This document shows positions 34,231-42,696 of a DNA stretch of 64,000 nucleotides, piece by piece. The number at the start of each line of letters is the position of its first letter. Position 1 is the stretch's first letter. The stretch lies in contig CABVRX010000007.1 in assembly GCA_902500825.1 (NCBI GenBank), positions 1-64,000 of the forward strand. Direction: 5' to 3'. The notes under the pieces are model-generated. The model had not been told where the DNA came from and did no database searches. It saw only the letters and a program-made list of their open reading frames with translations. Both the position numbers and the translations under genes were made by a program. This DNA is from an uncultured Nitrospira sp. GTDB lineage: Bacteria; Nitrospirota; Nitrospiria; Nitrospirales; Nitrospiraceae.

Positions 34231-36882
34231 TTAGAAAATGCGCTTTACATCAGGAATCGTCTGCTGAACCAGCTGCCGTTCCTCCTGTTCCGTCTTCACC
34301 TCGCCATTGAGCCTGGCATCGAGCAGTTGGTCAAGGAGCTTCTTGAATTGCGGTCCCGGTTTGAGTCCCATGGCCTTCAGATCAGCACCAGTCAGAAGCG
34401 GCTTCACATGTTGATAGGTCGTTAGGAAGGCCGAGACCTGCCGCTTGACTGTTTCGCTTTTGCTCTTGGCCATGAGGATCAACAGCGTTTCATCGGATAG
34501 TCCCGACAAGAGGTGGTACACGTCAGCCGGTTTGAGCGATCGCTGCGTTGCAAGCTTTCGACTCACCTTGTGACAGCCCACACGAGCCATTTTGAGTCTG
34601 GTGGCTTCTTGCTCGGAAAAGGGAAATCGCTTGAGCATATCCGTCACAGTTCGATCGGGAAGCATCTCCAACAATGCCATCATATAGACAAGCCAGATCT
34701 CCATTTTCCGATCCAGGTACAGAAGCCGATACCAGTCCACCGCCTGCTCGACTGCCTCCAACAATGATTCCAACCGATTGGACCATTCCAGCTTGGAGTG
34801 GATGAATCGTAGCAAGCCGAAGTTCCCTAATCGTTTCACCGCTCGCTTTGGTTCCCGCTCGCTCAGCAGTAGCTTCAGCTCTTCCAGCAGACGGTGGCCG
34901 GACAGTCGGTGGAAGAGGTTCATCTTCACGGCGCCGGCGATCAGCGCCACCGTGTCCTTGCCCAGATGAAACCCAAAGCGAGTTTCAAACCGAATGGCTC
35001 GAAACACACGGGTCGGATCTTCGACGAAACTTAATCCGTGCAAGACCCGGATCACTTTCTCGTTCAAATCCCGCTGCCCGCCGTAGAAATCGAGCACATC
35101 CCCGAACCTCTTTCCATTCAACCGGACAGCGAGCGCGTTCATAGTGAAATCTCGACGATAGAGATCTTTCTTGATCGAGCTTTGCTCCACGGTCGGCAAC
35201 GCCGTGGGATACTCGTAATGTTCCGTTCGCGCCGTGGCGACATCAAGCTTCAATCCATCCGGCAGCAGCACGATCGCGGTCCCAAACCGTTCATGCACCT
35301 TCACGCGGGCACGCATCGTTTGGCCCAGCGCTTTGGCAAATGCGATCCCATCGCCTTCGACCACGAGATCCAGATCAAAATTGTCGATGCCCAACAGGAG
35401 ATCCCTGACGCAACCACCCACGACAAAGAGGGAAACCCCATAGTGATCCGCCAGTTCTCCTGCCTTCTCGATCACGTCCATGAGGCGACGCGGGAGACGG
35501 CTTCGCAGCAGCCCCTTCACATTGCGACGCGGCCCTCCGACCACAAGCTCGGATGGTCCATGGGGAGCGACTCGCTTTCTGGCCGTCTTCAGCACATCCT
35601 CGTGCAAGGTCCTCAGTAAGTCCGTCCTGGTAATCACTCCGATGATCTTTGCCTCTTTGACAACCGGCACAAACCGCTGGTTTCGTTCGATCATCGTCAG
35701 TTCAACGTCATGAAATGGCGTTTCCGGTTGGGCGATAAAGGCATCCGTCTGCATAATGTCCCGGACCGACGTCTTTCCAAGTCGGTGAAACAACGCCTTC
35801 TGAATCAACTCCCGGCTGACGAGCCCGGCATATCGATCTTTCTCATCCAGGATCGGAAAGACATTGATTCCATAGGTCGTCATCCGTTGCTCGGCTTCAG
35901 TGATGGTCGTATCGGTTCCGATCGTTTTGACGGGCTGGGTCATCACATCTCGGGCCAATAACGTGGGACGATAGTGCGTCGTCAACAGTTGAACGAGCCG
36001 CTCTTTGACCTCTGCAAGCGGTTGCTTCTTCACCGTGGCGGCTGCCGCCACGGCATGGCCACCGCCTCCGAATTCCCTGGCAATCCAGCCGACATCGATT
36101 TCGGGTCTTCGGCTTCTTCCGATCACCTCCACTCGATCGTCCATCATCACCGCCACGAGGACAGCATCGACTCCCTGTAGTTCAGCAAGCATGTGCACGA
36201 CGCCTGCCGCTTCGCCATGCCGACGATCGATGGTGCTTGTCGCCACTAACACCTTGCGTCCTTCCAAGTAATAGGCTTCACTGTGCTCCAACAAATCATT
36301 CAGCAATGCAACAGCATCCGGGTCAAGCGGACGTCGCAGGGAGTCCACCACCATGTTCAGGTCCGCGCCGGCTGCGGTGAGAAACGCCCCGGCCTCGAAA
36401 TCTCGACTGGTCGTGGAGGTAAAGGTGAACGACCCGGTCTCTTCATACAGTCCCAGGGCCATCACGGTCGCCTCAAACGGCGTCACGGCAAGGTGCCGCC
36501 GCCGGAGTTGCTCGACGAGAAGCGTGGTCGTGGCCCCGACTGATTCAATGATCGATTGCTTTGACCGATCGGCACAGGATGAGTCCGGTTCGATGTGATG
36601 ATCGAACACGACAACTTCGACCGCCGGATTCTCGACGTAGGCTTTGAGTGGTCCAATCCTGTCCGGATCTTGCGTATCCACCAGCACAAGTCTAGTGATC
36701 TGCGAGAGATCGATATCCTTGAGTTTGGCAATGTCGAGATCGTGCACGGCAAGAAAATTCCGGACGGCCTCCTGGCCTCCACCCGGCAAGACCAGCTTGG
36801 CGTCTGGAAAGAGTTTGTGCGCAGCAATCATGGAGGCAAGCCCATCGAAGTCCGCGTTGCTATGCGTGGCTATAACATCCAT
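34231..36882 (-). CDS. DHH phosphoesterase - CBS - CCA-adding nucleotidyltransferase fusion
   Basis: 883 residues with three parts. Residues 1-310 are a DHH/DHHA1 module (THSNADFDG, DHH at 94-96, FGGGGHAVAAAA). Residues ~315-425 are a CBS pair (DVMTQPVKTIGTDTTITEAE and the following repeat). Residues ~470-880 are a class II nucleotidyltransferase of the poly(A) polymerase/CCA-adding family (VVGGCVRDLLLGIDNFDLDL with the DxD metal site, then RRDFTMNALA). This large fusion is known from several deep-branching bacteria and adds part or all of the tRNA 3' CCA, with the DHH part as a putative nanoRNase. Cytoplasmic. CBS could sense adenosyl nucleotides. Confidence 0.9.
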   Translation of the reverse strand: MDVIATHSNADFDGLASMIAAHKLFPDAKLVLPGGGQEAVRNFLAVHDLDIAKLKDIDLSQITRLVLVDTQDPDRIGPLKAYVENPAVEVVVFDHHIEPDSSCADRSKQSIIESVGATTTLLVEQLRRRHLAVTPFEATVMALGLYEETGSFTFTSTTSRDFEAGAFLTAAGADLNMVVDSLRRPLDPDAVALLNDLLEHSEAYYLEGRKVLVATSTIDRRHGEAAGVVHMLAELQGVDAVLVAVMMDDRVEVIGRSRRPEIDVGWIAREFGGGGHAVAAAATVKKQPLAEVKERLVQLLTTHYRPTLLARDVMTQPVKTIGTDTTITEAEQRMTTYGINVFPILDEKDRYAGLVSRELIQKALFHRLGKTSVRDIMQTDAFIAQPETPFHDVELTMIERNQRFVPVVKEAKIIGVITRTDLLRTLHEDVLKTARKRVAPHGPSELVVGGPRRNVKGLLRSRLPRRLMDVIEKAGELADHYGVSLFVVGGCVRDLLLGIDNFDLDLVVEGDGIAFAKALGQTMRARVKVHERFGTAIVLLPDGLKLDVATARTEHYEYPTALPTVEQSSIKKDLYRRDFTMNALAVRLNGKRFGDVLDFYGGQRDLNEKVIRVLHGLSFVEDPTRVFRAIRFETRFGFHLGKDTVALIAGAVKMNLFHRLSGHRLLEELKLLLSEREPKRAVKRLGNFGLLRFIHSKLEWSNRLESLLEAVEQAVDWYRLLYLDRKMEIWLVYMMALLEMLPDRTVTDMLKRFPFSEQEATRLKMARVGCHKVSRKLATQRSLKPADVYHLLSGLSDETLLILMAKSKSETVKRQVSAFLTTYQHVKPLLTGADLKAMGLKPGPQFKKLLDQLLDARLNGEVKTEQEERQLVQQTIPDVKRIF

Positions 36883-36954
36883 GAGCGCATTCTAGCAGGG
36901 TCTTTGAGGACACAAAATGTCGGATCTGGCTGGATGCGGAACGAAATCCGGCAG

Positions 36955-36991
36955 AAAAAAGCAGAGCGCTTACGACACATATCGTAAGCGC
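36955..36991 (-). terminator. Rho-independent terminator for the gene at 37021
   Basis: GCGCTTACGA, a six-base loop, TCGTAAGCGC: a perfect 10-bp stem. Read on the minus strand it lies about 30 bases after the stop and is followed within 10 bases by TTTTTT (36955-36960). Confidence 0.8.
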
Positions 36992-37020
36992 CCCGTTGTT
37001 CCATCACGACCGTTCAGCAA

Positions 37021-37347
37021 TCAGCGATGCCTCACACCTTGGCGATCGTGCTTTTCACGTGCAATATCTCGTGAGGCACGATTCTGTGCGGCGCCGATCC
37101 GCGCCCGTTCCTTTCGCGTCATGACACCATCGGCTTTTGCTCTATCTTCCATTCGATCGATCCGATCCTGCTGCCGATCGAGACGGGTGGCTTCCTGTCG
37201 ATTGAGTTGCCCACCCGCAATTCCCTGATCAATCCGTTGCTCCTGATTCATCTGTCGCTGATCGATGACCGGAGTTTCCGCCTGGCCATAGACTACGCCG
37301 CTCACCAACAATGTCATCCCACTGATCGCGATGAGGATGCCCTTCAT
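37021..37347 (-). CDS. Small secreted hypothetical protein
   Basis: 108 residues: signal peptide (LIAISGMTLLVSGVVYGQ) then a charged, Gln/Arg/Asp-rich helical tail. The tail pairs QRIDQGIAGGQLNRQEATRLDRQQ with RAKADGVMTRKERARIGAAQ, each a helix-DG/G-helix unit resembling calcium-binding EF-hand-like periplasmic proteins. I do not know a named family. A strong terminator follows the gene, so it is probably monocistronic. Confidence 0.7.
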   Translation of the reverse strand: MKGILIAISGMTLLVSGVVYGQAETPVIDQRQMNQEQRIDQGIAGGQLNRQEATRLDRQQDRIDRMEDRAKADGVMTRKERARIGAAQNRASRDIAREKHDRQGVRHR

Positions 37348-37505
37348 CAGTCCCTCCTCTGGTAGAAATAGTTTCCAATAGCGCTTAAACGCCTATGACG
37401 GAGCAGCGCCTATTCTGGCTTGGTCTATCAGGCAAGACCAGAAACGTCCACTCTTTAAGGGTTTAGTGAGCGCCCCATCCTGACAGTGATAAAAAGGTAC
37501 TGGGT

Positions 37506-38210
37506 CTACCGAATATCTTGAAAAAATGCGCGTGGCAACACCGGTAAGCGGAATTCGACATGGAGGATGATCAGAAGCACGCGGATAAAGCTTCTCCAGA
37601 CACCCATTTTGAGAAATTTCCTGGCATCGGTAATGACAGGCGGAAACAGGAGCAAGGGGTCTGCCTCCTTGATGACTTTCTCACAGAACGCGACATCTTC
37701 CAAAATGGGCTGGTTAGGAAACCCGCCGAGTCGTTCAAAGAATGTTCGGCGAACGAACAAGGCTTGATCGCCGTAGATGATTCGGCTTCTGACACAGCGG
37801 AAATTATCCAAAAAGGAGATACATCTGAGCCGCCAGTCGTTTCCAGAAAACTGGTGCATGAACCCACCGGCTTGGATCTTGGGATCTGCTTCCAGTTGGC
37901 TCAACCGCTGCATGGCACATATGGGCAGAAGCGTGTCGGCGTGAAGAAACAACAGCCATTCGCCCTTGGCGACCTTTGCCCCCGCATTCATTTGTATGGC
38001 GCGACCTTTCGGGGAGGAGAGAAGACGGACAGTGCTGAGTGCTGAGGACTGTGGACTGAGCGCGAACTCTGAGACAATCGCGCGCGTGCGGTCGGTGCTA
38101 CCGCCATCGACGACGATCACCTCATAGTCACCGGTTTGCCGAAAGAGCACCTGCAAGGTTTCCGGCAACGCCTTTTCCTCGTTGTAGGTCGGGATGACCA
38201 CCGAGACCAT
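37506..38210 (-). CDS. Family 2 glycosyltransferase (TIGR04283-like)
   Basis: 234 residues, GT-A fold. SVVIPTYNEEKALPETL opens it, VVDGGSTDRTR is the nucleotide-binding turn, FLHADTLLP carries the metal-binding DxD region. It matches the TIGR04283-type transferases that sit near radical SAM genes and are often labelled arsenosugar biosynthesis, although the label is genomic rather than proven here. Codons for residues ~50-62 (SEFALSPQSSALSTV) come from heptamer-repeat DNA and form an in-frame insert. Last gene of the operon beginning at 40731. Confidence 0.87.
   Translation of the reverse strand: MVSVVIPTYNEEKALPETLQVLFRQTGDYEVIVVDGGSTDRTRAIVSEFALSPQSSALSTVRLLSSPKGRAIQMNAGAKVAKGEWLLFLHADTLLPICAMQRLSQLEADPKIQAGGFMHQFSGNDWRLRCISFLDNFRCVRSRIIYGDQALFVRRTFFERLGGFPNQPILEDVAFCEKVIKEADPLLLFPPVITDARKFLKMGVWRSFIRVLLIILHVEFRLPVLPRAFFQDIR
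38031..38061. repeat. Heptamer-type repeat inside glycosyltransferase gene
   Basis: The minus strand reads CTCAGTC, CACAGTC, CTCAGCA, CTCAGCA, the same family of heptamers as the (CTCAGTC)4 array at 31121. It lies in the open frame and adds about ten residues. Confidence 0.7.
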
Positions 38211-38221
38211 GTTTCCTGCCT

Positions 38222-38881
38222 TTATGATCTACCCACAGCAATCGGCTCTTCCCGCAACCACTCCGGTAGAAAATTCCGTACGTCTTGAACCCATGCTGCC
38301 GGGTCTTCCGCGATGGACTCAAACAAATCGCTCAATGCGAGCCCCATCCGATCCGTCAGGGCGAGGTACCTCTTAGCCAGACAACGGAGCGCCTTTGCAT
38401 CGACTCGCCCCTCGGCCATCGCCCGTTCGAGCATGCGGCGGCCGAACCCATGGTGCGCTTCTTCTTGCTTGAGCAAGATACGGCGAAGCGGTCCGAATGG
38501 TGCGGCCCGTTTCACCAACCCCTGTTCGATACGTGCGAGGATGGCTTCGCCCAAACCTTCGAGGACCACTTGTTCGGCAAGGAACGTCTCCATGAGATCG
38601 CGGCGAGCCAGCGCATCCTCCAGAATTCTGCGATATTCTTCCAAGGCAGGAAGAAACGGCGCATCACGGAGGTGCTTCGGTGCAAGCCAGGCAATGGCCC
38701 CATGGAAGACCCGTGCATGCATCGCTTCTTGTTTGGCCTGGCTCAGAAGAAATCGACGCGTTCCGGAATCCTCAGTCAACGCGGCTTGAGCCTTTGCACA
38801 ATCGTGGGCCATTCGTTCACCATGTTCCAAAAACGTCAGGAGCCTGGCGATGGGCACCCTCTCATCATGACCGACCAGCAT
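38222..38881 (-). CDS. Ferritin-like diiron protein
   Basis: 219 residues, mostly helical. Ligands for a non-haem diiron centre can be read in ferritin-like order: E22, then E52-A-M-H55, then E103 or E108, then E140-E-A-H143. This is the EXXH-twice layout of diiron oxygenases and rubrerythrin relatives, but no rubredoxin domain is present. It overlaps the preceding DUF547 gene by 17 bases and precedes the glycosyltransferase by 11, so it is tightly coupled to the operon. An oxygenase step in biosynthesis is inference. Confidence 0.75.
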   Translation of the reverse strand: MLVGHDERVPIARLLTFLEHGERMAHDCAKAQAALTEDSGTRRFLLSQAKQEAMHARVFHGAIAWLAPKHLRDAPFLPALEEYRRILEDALARRDLMETFLAEQVVLEGLGEAILARIEQGLVKRAAPFGPLRRILLKQEEAHHGFGRRMLERAMAEGRVDAKALRCLAKRYLALTDRMGLALSDLFESIAEDPAAWVQDVRNFLPEWLREEPIAVGRS

Positions 38882-39662
38882 GGGAAGTTTCCTCTAATGG
38901 GACTCCATTCAAGCTCCAGTCGTAGTCGAGATACTCGATGCGGTACTCCGACCGCTTCAGATCTAGACCTAGTTCCGGGTCGTTCACATAGCGCGTGATG
39001 TAGGTGAGGACTGACCCCGCAGCCCTCGTGAAATCGTCGTCAAACCACTTGAAGATCATCGAGAGTGACGCAACTTTCTGCGTACGGTCGAAGCGATTGC
39101 GCGTGGGATCGTTAATGAAGTCCCTGGCGACACGATCGAGTTGGCGTTCGAGCTGATCCGGTTCATATACCCATGGCTGGAGCTTTGGGCAAGACATGGA
39201 CGCGCACACAATGGCAAAATGGATCAACGGTTCCTGAAACTGCTTGATCAGCACCTGCCGTTCCATATCGTAGAGATTGATACCGGCTCCCCCAACCCGA
39301 TAGTCCCGCCCGATGAAGTAGCGATAGCGCCCCACATAGCTCACCGGTGAGTAGTGATCGAGTATGCCCTTGATGGCGAAGGCGTTGTACGCATTGATCC
39401 AGAAGGCCAGCCGTTCATTGCGCGTGACAAACGCGTTGGGGTTAACTCGGTCGAGTTCGATCAGATAGGTTTCGAAGCGTTCGTCTGTTTGAATGCCGGG
39501 ATAGTCGACCACACTATCTTTCACGTGGGTCTCCAGCACCTTTTCGAAGAGCCGGTAAGAGAACTCGGCCGGCGGAATCGGATCGACCGGCTTGAATGTG
39601 ACCGGCACGGTGGAACAGCCGGACAGCACTACCGCCAACCCAATCGCGATCCCCAGCTTCAT
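38865..39662 (-). CDS. DUF547-domain lipoprotein
   Basis: 265 residues with lipobox LSGC (Cys at residue 16). The DUF547 signature FWINAYNAFAIKGILDHYSP is present (about residues 86-105), together with IHFAIVCASMSCPKL (Cys/His cluster). DUF547 proteins resemble papain-like thiol enzymes in fold, and the family function is unclear. The gene starts 10 bases after the radical SAM gene and overlaps the diiron gene by 17, so expression is coupled. Confidence 0.87.
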   Translation of the reverse strand: MKLGIAIGLAVVLSGCSTVPVTFKPVDPIPPAEFSYRLFEKVLETHVKDSVVDYPGIQTDERFETYLIELDRVNPNAFVTRNERLAFWINAYNAFAIKGILDHYSPVSYVGRYRYFIGRDYRVGGAGINLYDMERQVLIKQFQEPLIHFAIVCASMSCPKLQPWVYEPDQLERQLDRVARDFINDPTRNRFDRTQKVASLSMIFKWFDDDFTRAAGSVLTYITRYVNDPELGLDLKRSEYRIEYLDYDWSLNGVPLEETSHAGRS

Positions 39663-39672
39663 ATTTTTTGCC

Positions 39673-40731
39673 TCACCACGATACCGGTGTTTTCCATGCT
39701 GCGATCGGATGTCGCAGTACCGACCCGATGACCCGCCCGTCTACTCTGTTGCAGGATGATCGATCGGAACAATGCCGAATCTCTTGTCGATCGAACCGGG
39801 CGAGTATGTCACTGAGGGAAGTTTCAAGAAGATTGCCGACCGTCGGAAGCGACAAGCACGGCGCAACATTTCCAGACGCATCGATTGCAATGCTGTATCT
39901 CCCCGCATCGCAGGGCTCTAATGCTTCTCCACGGAGCCACGTCACATTATCCTTCGTATATTGCCGAAGATAACCGGGAGGTAGGGCATCCTCTTCAAGC
40001 AATCGCTCGAAGACCATCCTGGCCTGTTGACGGTCATACATCAGCGTCGCATCCTGCTTGCCATACGATCCCACATCCCAATGGTAGGCCCCGACGATCG
40101 GCAAGAATCCCCGTTCCCGAGCGAACCGAACGACCTCATGTATCTCATCACGATTGACTTCACTCACGATGCAGGTCAGAAACTTCGGATGGCGATAGCG
40201 TTGCAACAAATCAATGCCCGCAAGAACTTCATCCAGCTGATCAGCACCTCGAATACGTTCGTACTCGATGCGATCCAAGGTATCGAGGCTAATCGAGAGG
40301 GATACCGAGAGATCGTCGAGCTGCTGGACAAGGCGTGAGGTCAACTTGGTCCCGTTCGTAATCAACGTCAGATGAAACCCTAGTTCGACTAAATCTTGAA
40401 GAATATCGAGCAAGTCTCGCCGTAGAAGCGGCTCGCCTCCTTGCACAAACACAAACCGTAGTCCGTCCCCATAGAGACCAGCGAAGACTTTCTGTATTTC
40501 TTGACGCGACATCTCATATCGGCCGACATTCAGCGGCAAGTTGCAGTAGCCACAGGAAGAATTACAACGGAGATTCACTTGAAACACGGCCAGCAGCGGA
40601 CGCCTCAGAACCAAGTTCATCAACCCGCCCCACAGAGCTCGGTGGAGACTCGGCCGTTCACTCATCTCAGTAGAGTGTCCGTTGCTATGCCCAGTCATGT
40701 GGTGATGTGGTCGTTCAATGTGTATCAGCAT
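39673..40731 (-). CDS. Radical SAM enzyme with C-terminal SPASM-like Cys cluster
   Basis: 352 residues if the ATG at 40731 is used (40698 is the other likely start; the longer frame reaches 40812). The 4Fe-4S site is C56-x3-C60-x2-C63 in NLRCNSSCGYCNLP. FVQGGEPLLRRDLL and LTLITNGTKL are the SAM-binding strands. The C-terminal Cys residues (EPCDAG, APCLSL, HCSDRSSC) suggest an auxiliary cluster of SPASM type. It is the first gene of a four-gene operon with DUF547, diiron and glycosyltransferase genes. Substrate unknown. Confidence 0.87.
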   Translation of the reverse strand: MLIHIERPHHHMTGHSNGHSTEMSERPSLHRALWGGLMNLVLRRPLLAVFQVNLRCNSSCGYCNLPLNVGRYEMSRQEIQKVFAGLYGDGLRFVFVQGGEPLLRRDLLDILQDLVELGFHLTLITNGTKLTSRLVQQLDDLSVSLSISLDTLDRIEYERIRGADQLDEVLAGIDLLQRYRHPKFLTCIVSEVNRDEIHEVVRFARERGFLPIVGAYHWDVGSYGKQDATLMYDRQQARMVFERLLEEDALPPGYLRQYTKDNVTWLRGEALEPCDAGRYSIAIDASGNVAPCLSLPTVGNLLETSLSDILARFDRQEIRHCSDRSSCNRVDGRVIGSVLRHPIAAWKTPVSW

Positions 40732-40935
40732 GATCCGGCTGGATGACGGTTGCCGTGCAGTTTTGCTCAGGGACTTGCCGTTTTTTCCCCTGGGCCCCGC
40801 AACACTCCGCATGTTTCATCAACCTTATTTCGTAACCTATTGAGACTCATAGGGTCATTCCGAATTTCGACCGGCATATCCCTTGCTGAACAGTCACCAG
40901 TTCACCATCCACGGCTTTCTACCAGGAGGTACATC

Positions 40936-41340
40936 ATGATGAACCATAATCACACGAATATCTTTCCTGTTATCCTTGGGAGCGTAGCGGTTCTCTCCAT
41001 GATTACACTTTTCGCGGAACCCGCAAGCGCTAAGGACGGGAAGAAATCGCGTGTCTATTCGTCCGCAGAAGCCGCAACTGAGCTGGTACCTTCAACGCGG
41101 GACACTGTCGCCCATTCCACTGTTGCGTCATCGGACCGTAAGCCAGGTCCCGCATGGAAAACAATCGGTGGAACGATCAAGCACATCAAGGGCGACGTCT
41201 ACACGGTCGAAGACTACGAAGGAAATCAGGTTCAGCTCTACACAAACCCAGAAACAAAGCAACTGCGCGGCAGCAAGAAGGTCGGAGACCGCGTGCGCGC
41301 TGAAATCACCCACAGCGGTTTCGCCAACTCCATTCAATAA
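40936..41340 (+). CDS. Exported hypothetical protein
   Basis: 134 residues from the ATG at 40936, preceded by AGGAGG. The longer ORF from 40750 is not supported. Signal peptide to about EPASAKDG, then a linker, then a small beta domain (KTIGGTIKHIKGDVYTVEDY, then EGNQVQLYTNPETKQLRG and GDRVRAEITHSG), like many bacterial DUF-type OB-fold proteins. Divergent from the radical SAM operon; a perfect palindrome follows directly. Function unknown. Confidence 0.78.
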   Translation: MMNHNHTNIFPVILGSVAVLSMITLFAEPASAKDGKKSRVYSSAEAATELVPSTRDTVAHSTVASSDRKPGPAWKTIGGTIKHIKGDVYTVEDYEGNQVQLYTNPETKQLRGSKKVGDRVRAEITHSGFANSIQ

Positions 41341-41348
41341 TCGATCTC

Positions 41349-41382
41349 AGAGCAGCCCGCCTCAATTGAGGCGGGCTGCTCT
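41349..41382. terminator. Perfect 34-base palindrome, terminator-like
   Basis: AGAGCAGCCCGCCTCAA and its exact complement form a 17-bp stem with no unpaired loop. It sits 8 bases after the stop of the exported gene and about 100 bases from the 3' end of the convergent propeller gene. No T-run follows on either strand, so it could be a terminator or a binding or recombination site. Confidence 0.6.
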
Positions 41383-41479
41383 GCCTCCAAGTGTTGGTCG
41401 GCCACTCCTTCAATTTCTTACAGGACAGTGTCAAGTACAATGGTGCACCGAATGATTAGATCAATCTCTCAGTGAATCG

Positions 41480-42574
41480 TTACTGCGCCACAAGGCCATT
41501 CGCTCCTGCAGGCAGGCCGGACATGCTGTTCAGGAGAGTAATCTCTCCACTCTTGCGATCGACGCGAAACACATCGATGGTACGCGCGACTGCATTCAAG
41601 ACATAGAGCAACCTGTTGTTTCCACTCAATGCCATATCAATCGGAGCAGCTCCGGTAGAAGCGGCGACGGCCTCACGCAAGGTGAGTGTCCCGTCTCGTC
41701 CGACACGATAACTCGAGATATTGTTGCTGCCGGTGTTGCTGGTGTAAGCAAATTTGCCGTTCTTGGTGACCACAATCCAACAGGCAGCCGATTGAAAATC
41801 AGGAACTGAACCGCTCCGAAGATCCAACACTCCTTTTCGTAACACATAGCTCGAGACGGCACTGGCATTGGCTCTGCCACCGAATGCCTCACTCACGATG
41901 AGCACGCCTCGTTTATTGAAGGAAAACCCGAATGGTGTGGCGCCCGACGAAGGTTGCGAGACTGGCCCAGTTGCGACACCGTCCTCATCAACCGTATAGG
42001 CATCGATAATCTGGGTGGCTTTTTCCGTCACCACCAGCGTGTCGCCCTCGGGATTAAACTCGATCTGCGCAGGTGCCGTGGCAGGACCACTAAGCGAACG
42101 CGTCGATCCAGGAATCGGCTTCAACGTGTCACGCTTCGTCAACAGAAACCCCGTGATGTTGCCCGTCCCACCCCCATTCAGCACATAGACCCAGTCCTCA
42201 TGAATTGCAATACTGATTGGACTCACGCCACCCGAACTCACCTTATCCGTGAGCCTTAAGCCATGCTCATGGACTTGAAACACCGACACCTCATTGCTTC
42301 CTGCATTCACGGCAAAGAGCGTCTCTCCGTCGTTACTGAGCACGATGGCACCTTGATTGCCAAGACCACCTCCTGATCCAGCACCCTGCGTGGGAAAGCT
42401 CCCAGCCGGTATCAAGATGTCCCCCCGTTGTTCAAACGCCAAGACAGCATTCCCGGAGGTGGCATTCGACATGGTATACACCATCTGCCCCTTCTGACCG
42501 GCGAAGGCGTTTCCGATCAACCCTCCCGATACAGTCAAGATCAGCACCATCATACGCACAAAACTCTTTCTCAT
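41480..42574 (-). CDS. Exported beta-propeller protein
   Basis: 364 residues from the ATG at 42574, with AGGAGG seven bases upstream; the longer frame to 42643 lacks a site. Signal peptide cleaved near AFAGQKG. The repeats share LFAVNAGSNEVSVFQVHEHG, as in 6-phosphogluconolactonase/YVTN propellers, but no lipobox is present, so it is probably soluble in the periplasm. The ECF sigma gene lies 120 bases upstream on the same strand and may control it. Substrate or ligand unknown. Confidence 0.85.
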   Translation of the reverse strand: MRKSFVRMMVLILTVSGGLIGNAFAGQKGQMVYTMSNATSGNAVLAFEQRGDILIPAGSFPTQGAGSGGGLGNQGAIVLSNDGETLFAVNAGSNEVSVFQVHEHGLRLTDKVSSGGVSPISIAIHEDWVYVLNGGGTGNITGFLLTKRDTLKPIPGSTRSLSGPATAPAQIEFNPEGDTLVVTEKATQIIDAYTVDEDGVATGPVSQPSSGATPFGFSFNKRGVLIVSEAFGGRANASAVSSYVLRKGVLDLRSGSVPDFQSAACWIVVTKNGKFAYTSNTGSNNISSYRVGRDGTLTLREAVAASTGAAPIDMALSGNNRLLYVLNAVARTIDVFRVDRKSGEITLLNSMSGLPAGANGLVAQ

Positions 42575-42696
42575 ATTCCTACCTCCTATGATTACTGCGC
42601 GAATTGCCAGATGCACAATTTCATCGTAGTTGTGAGTTATCACAAAACCTTCACGCGTTGATCACATCTCAGTCACGAGGGGAGAGAACCCTGGTC

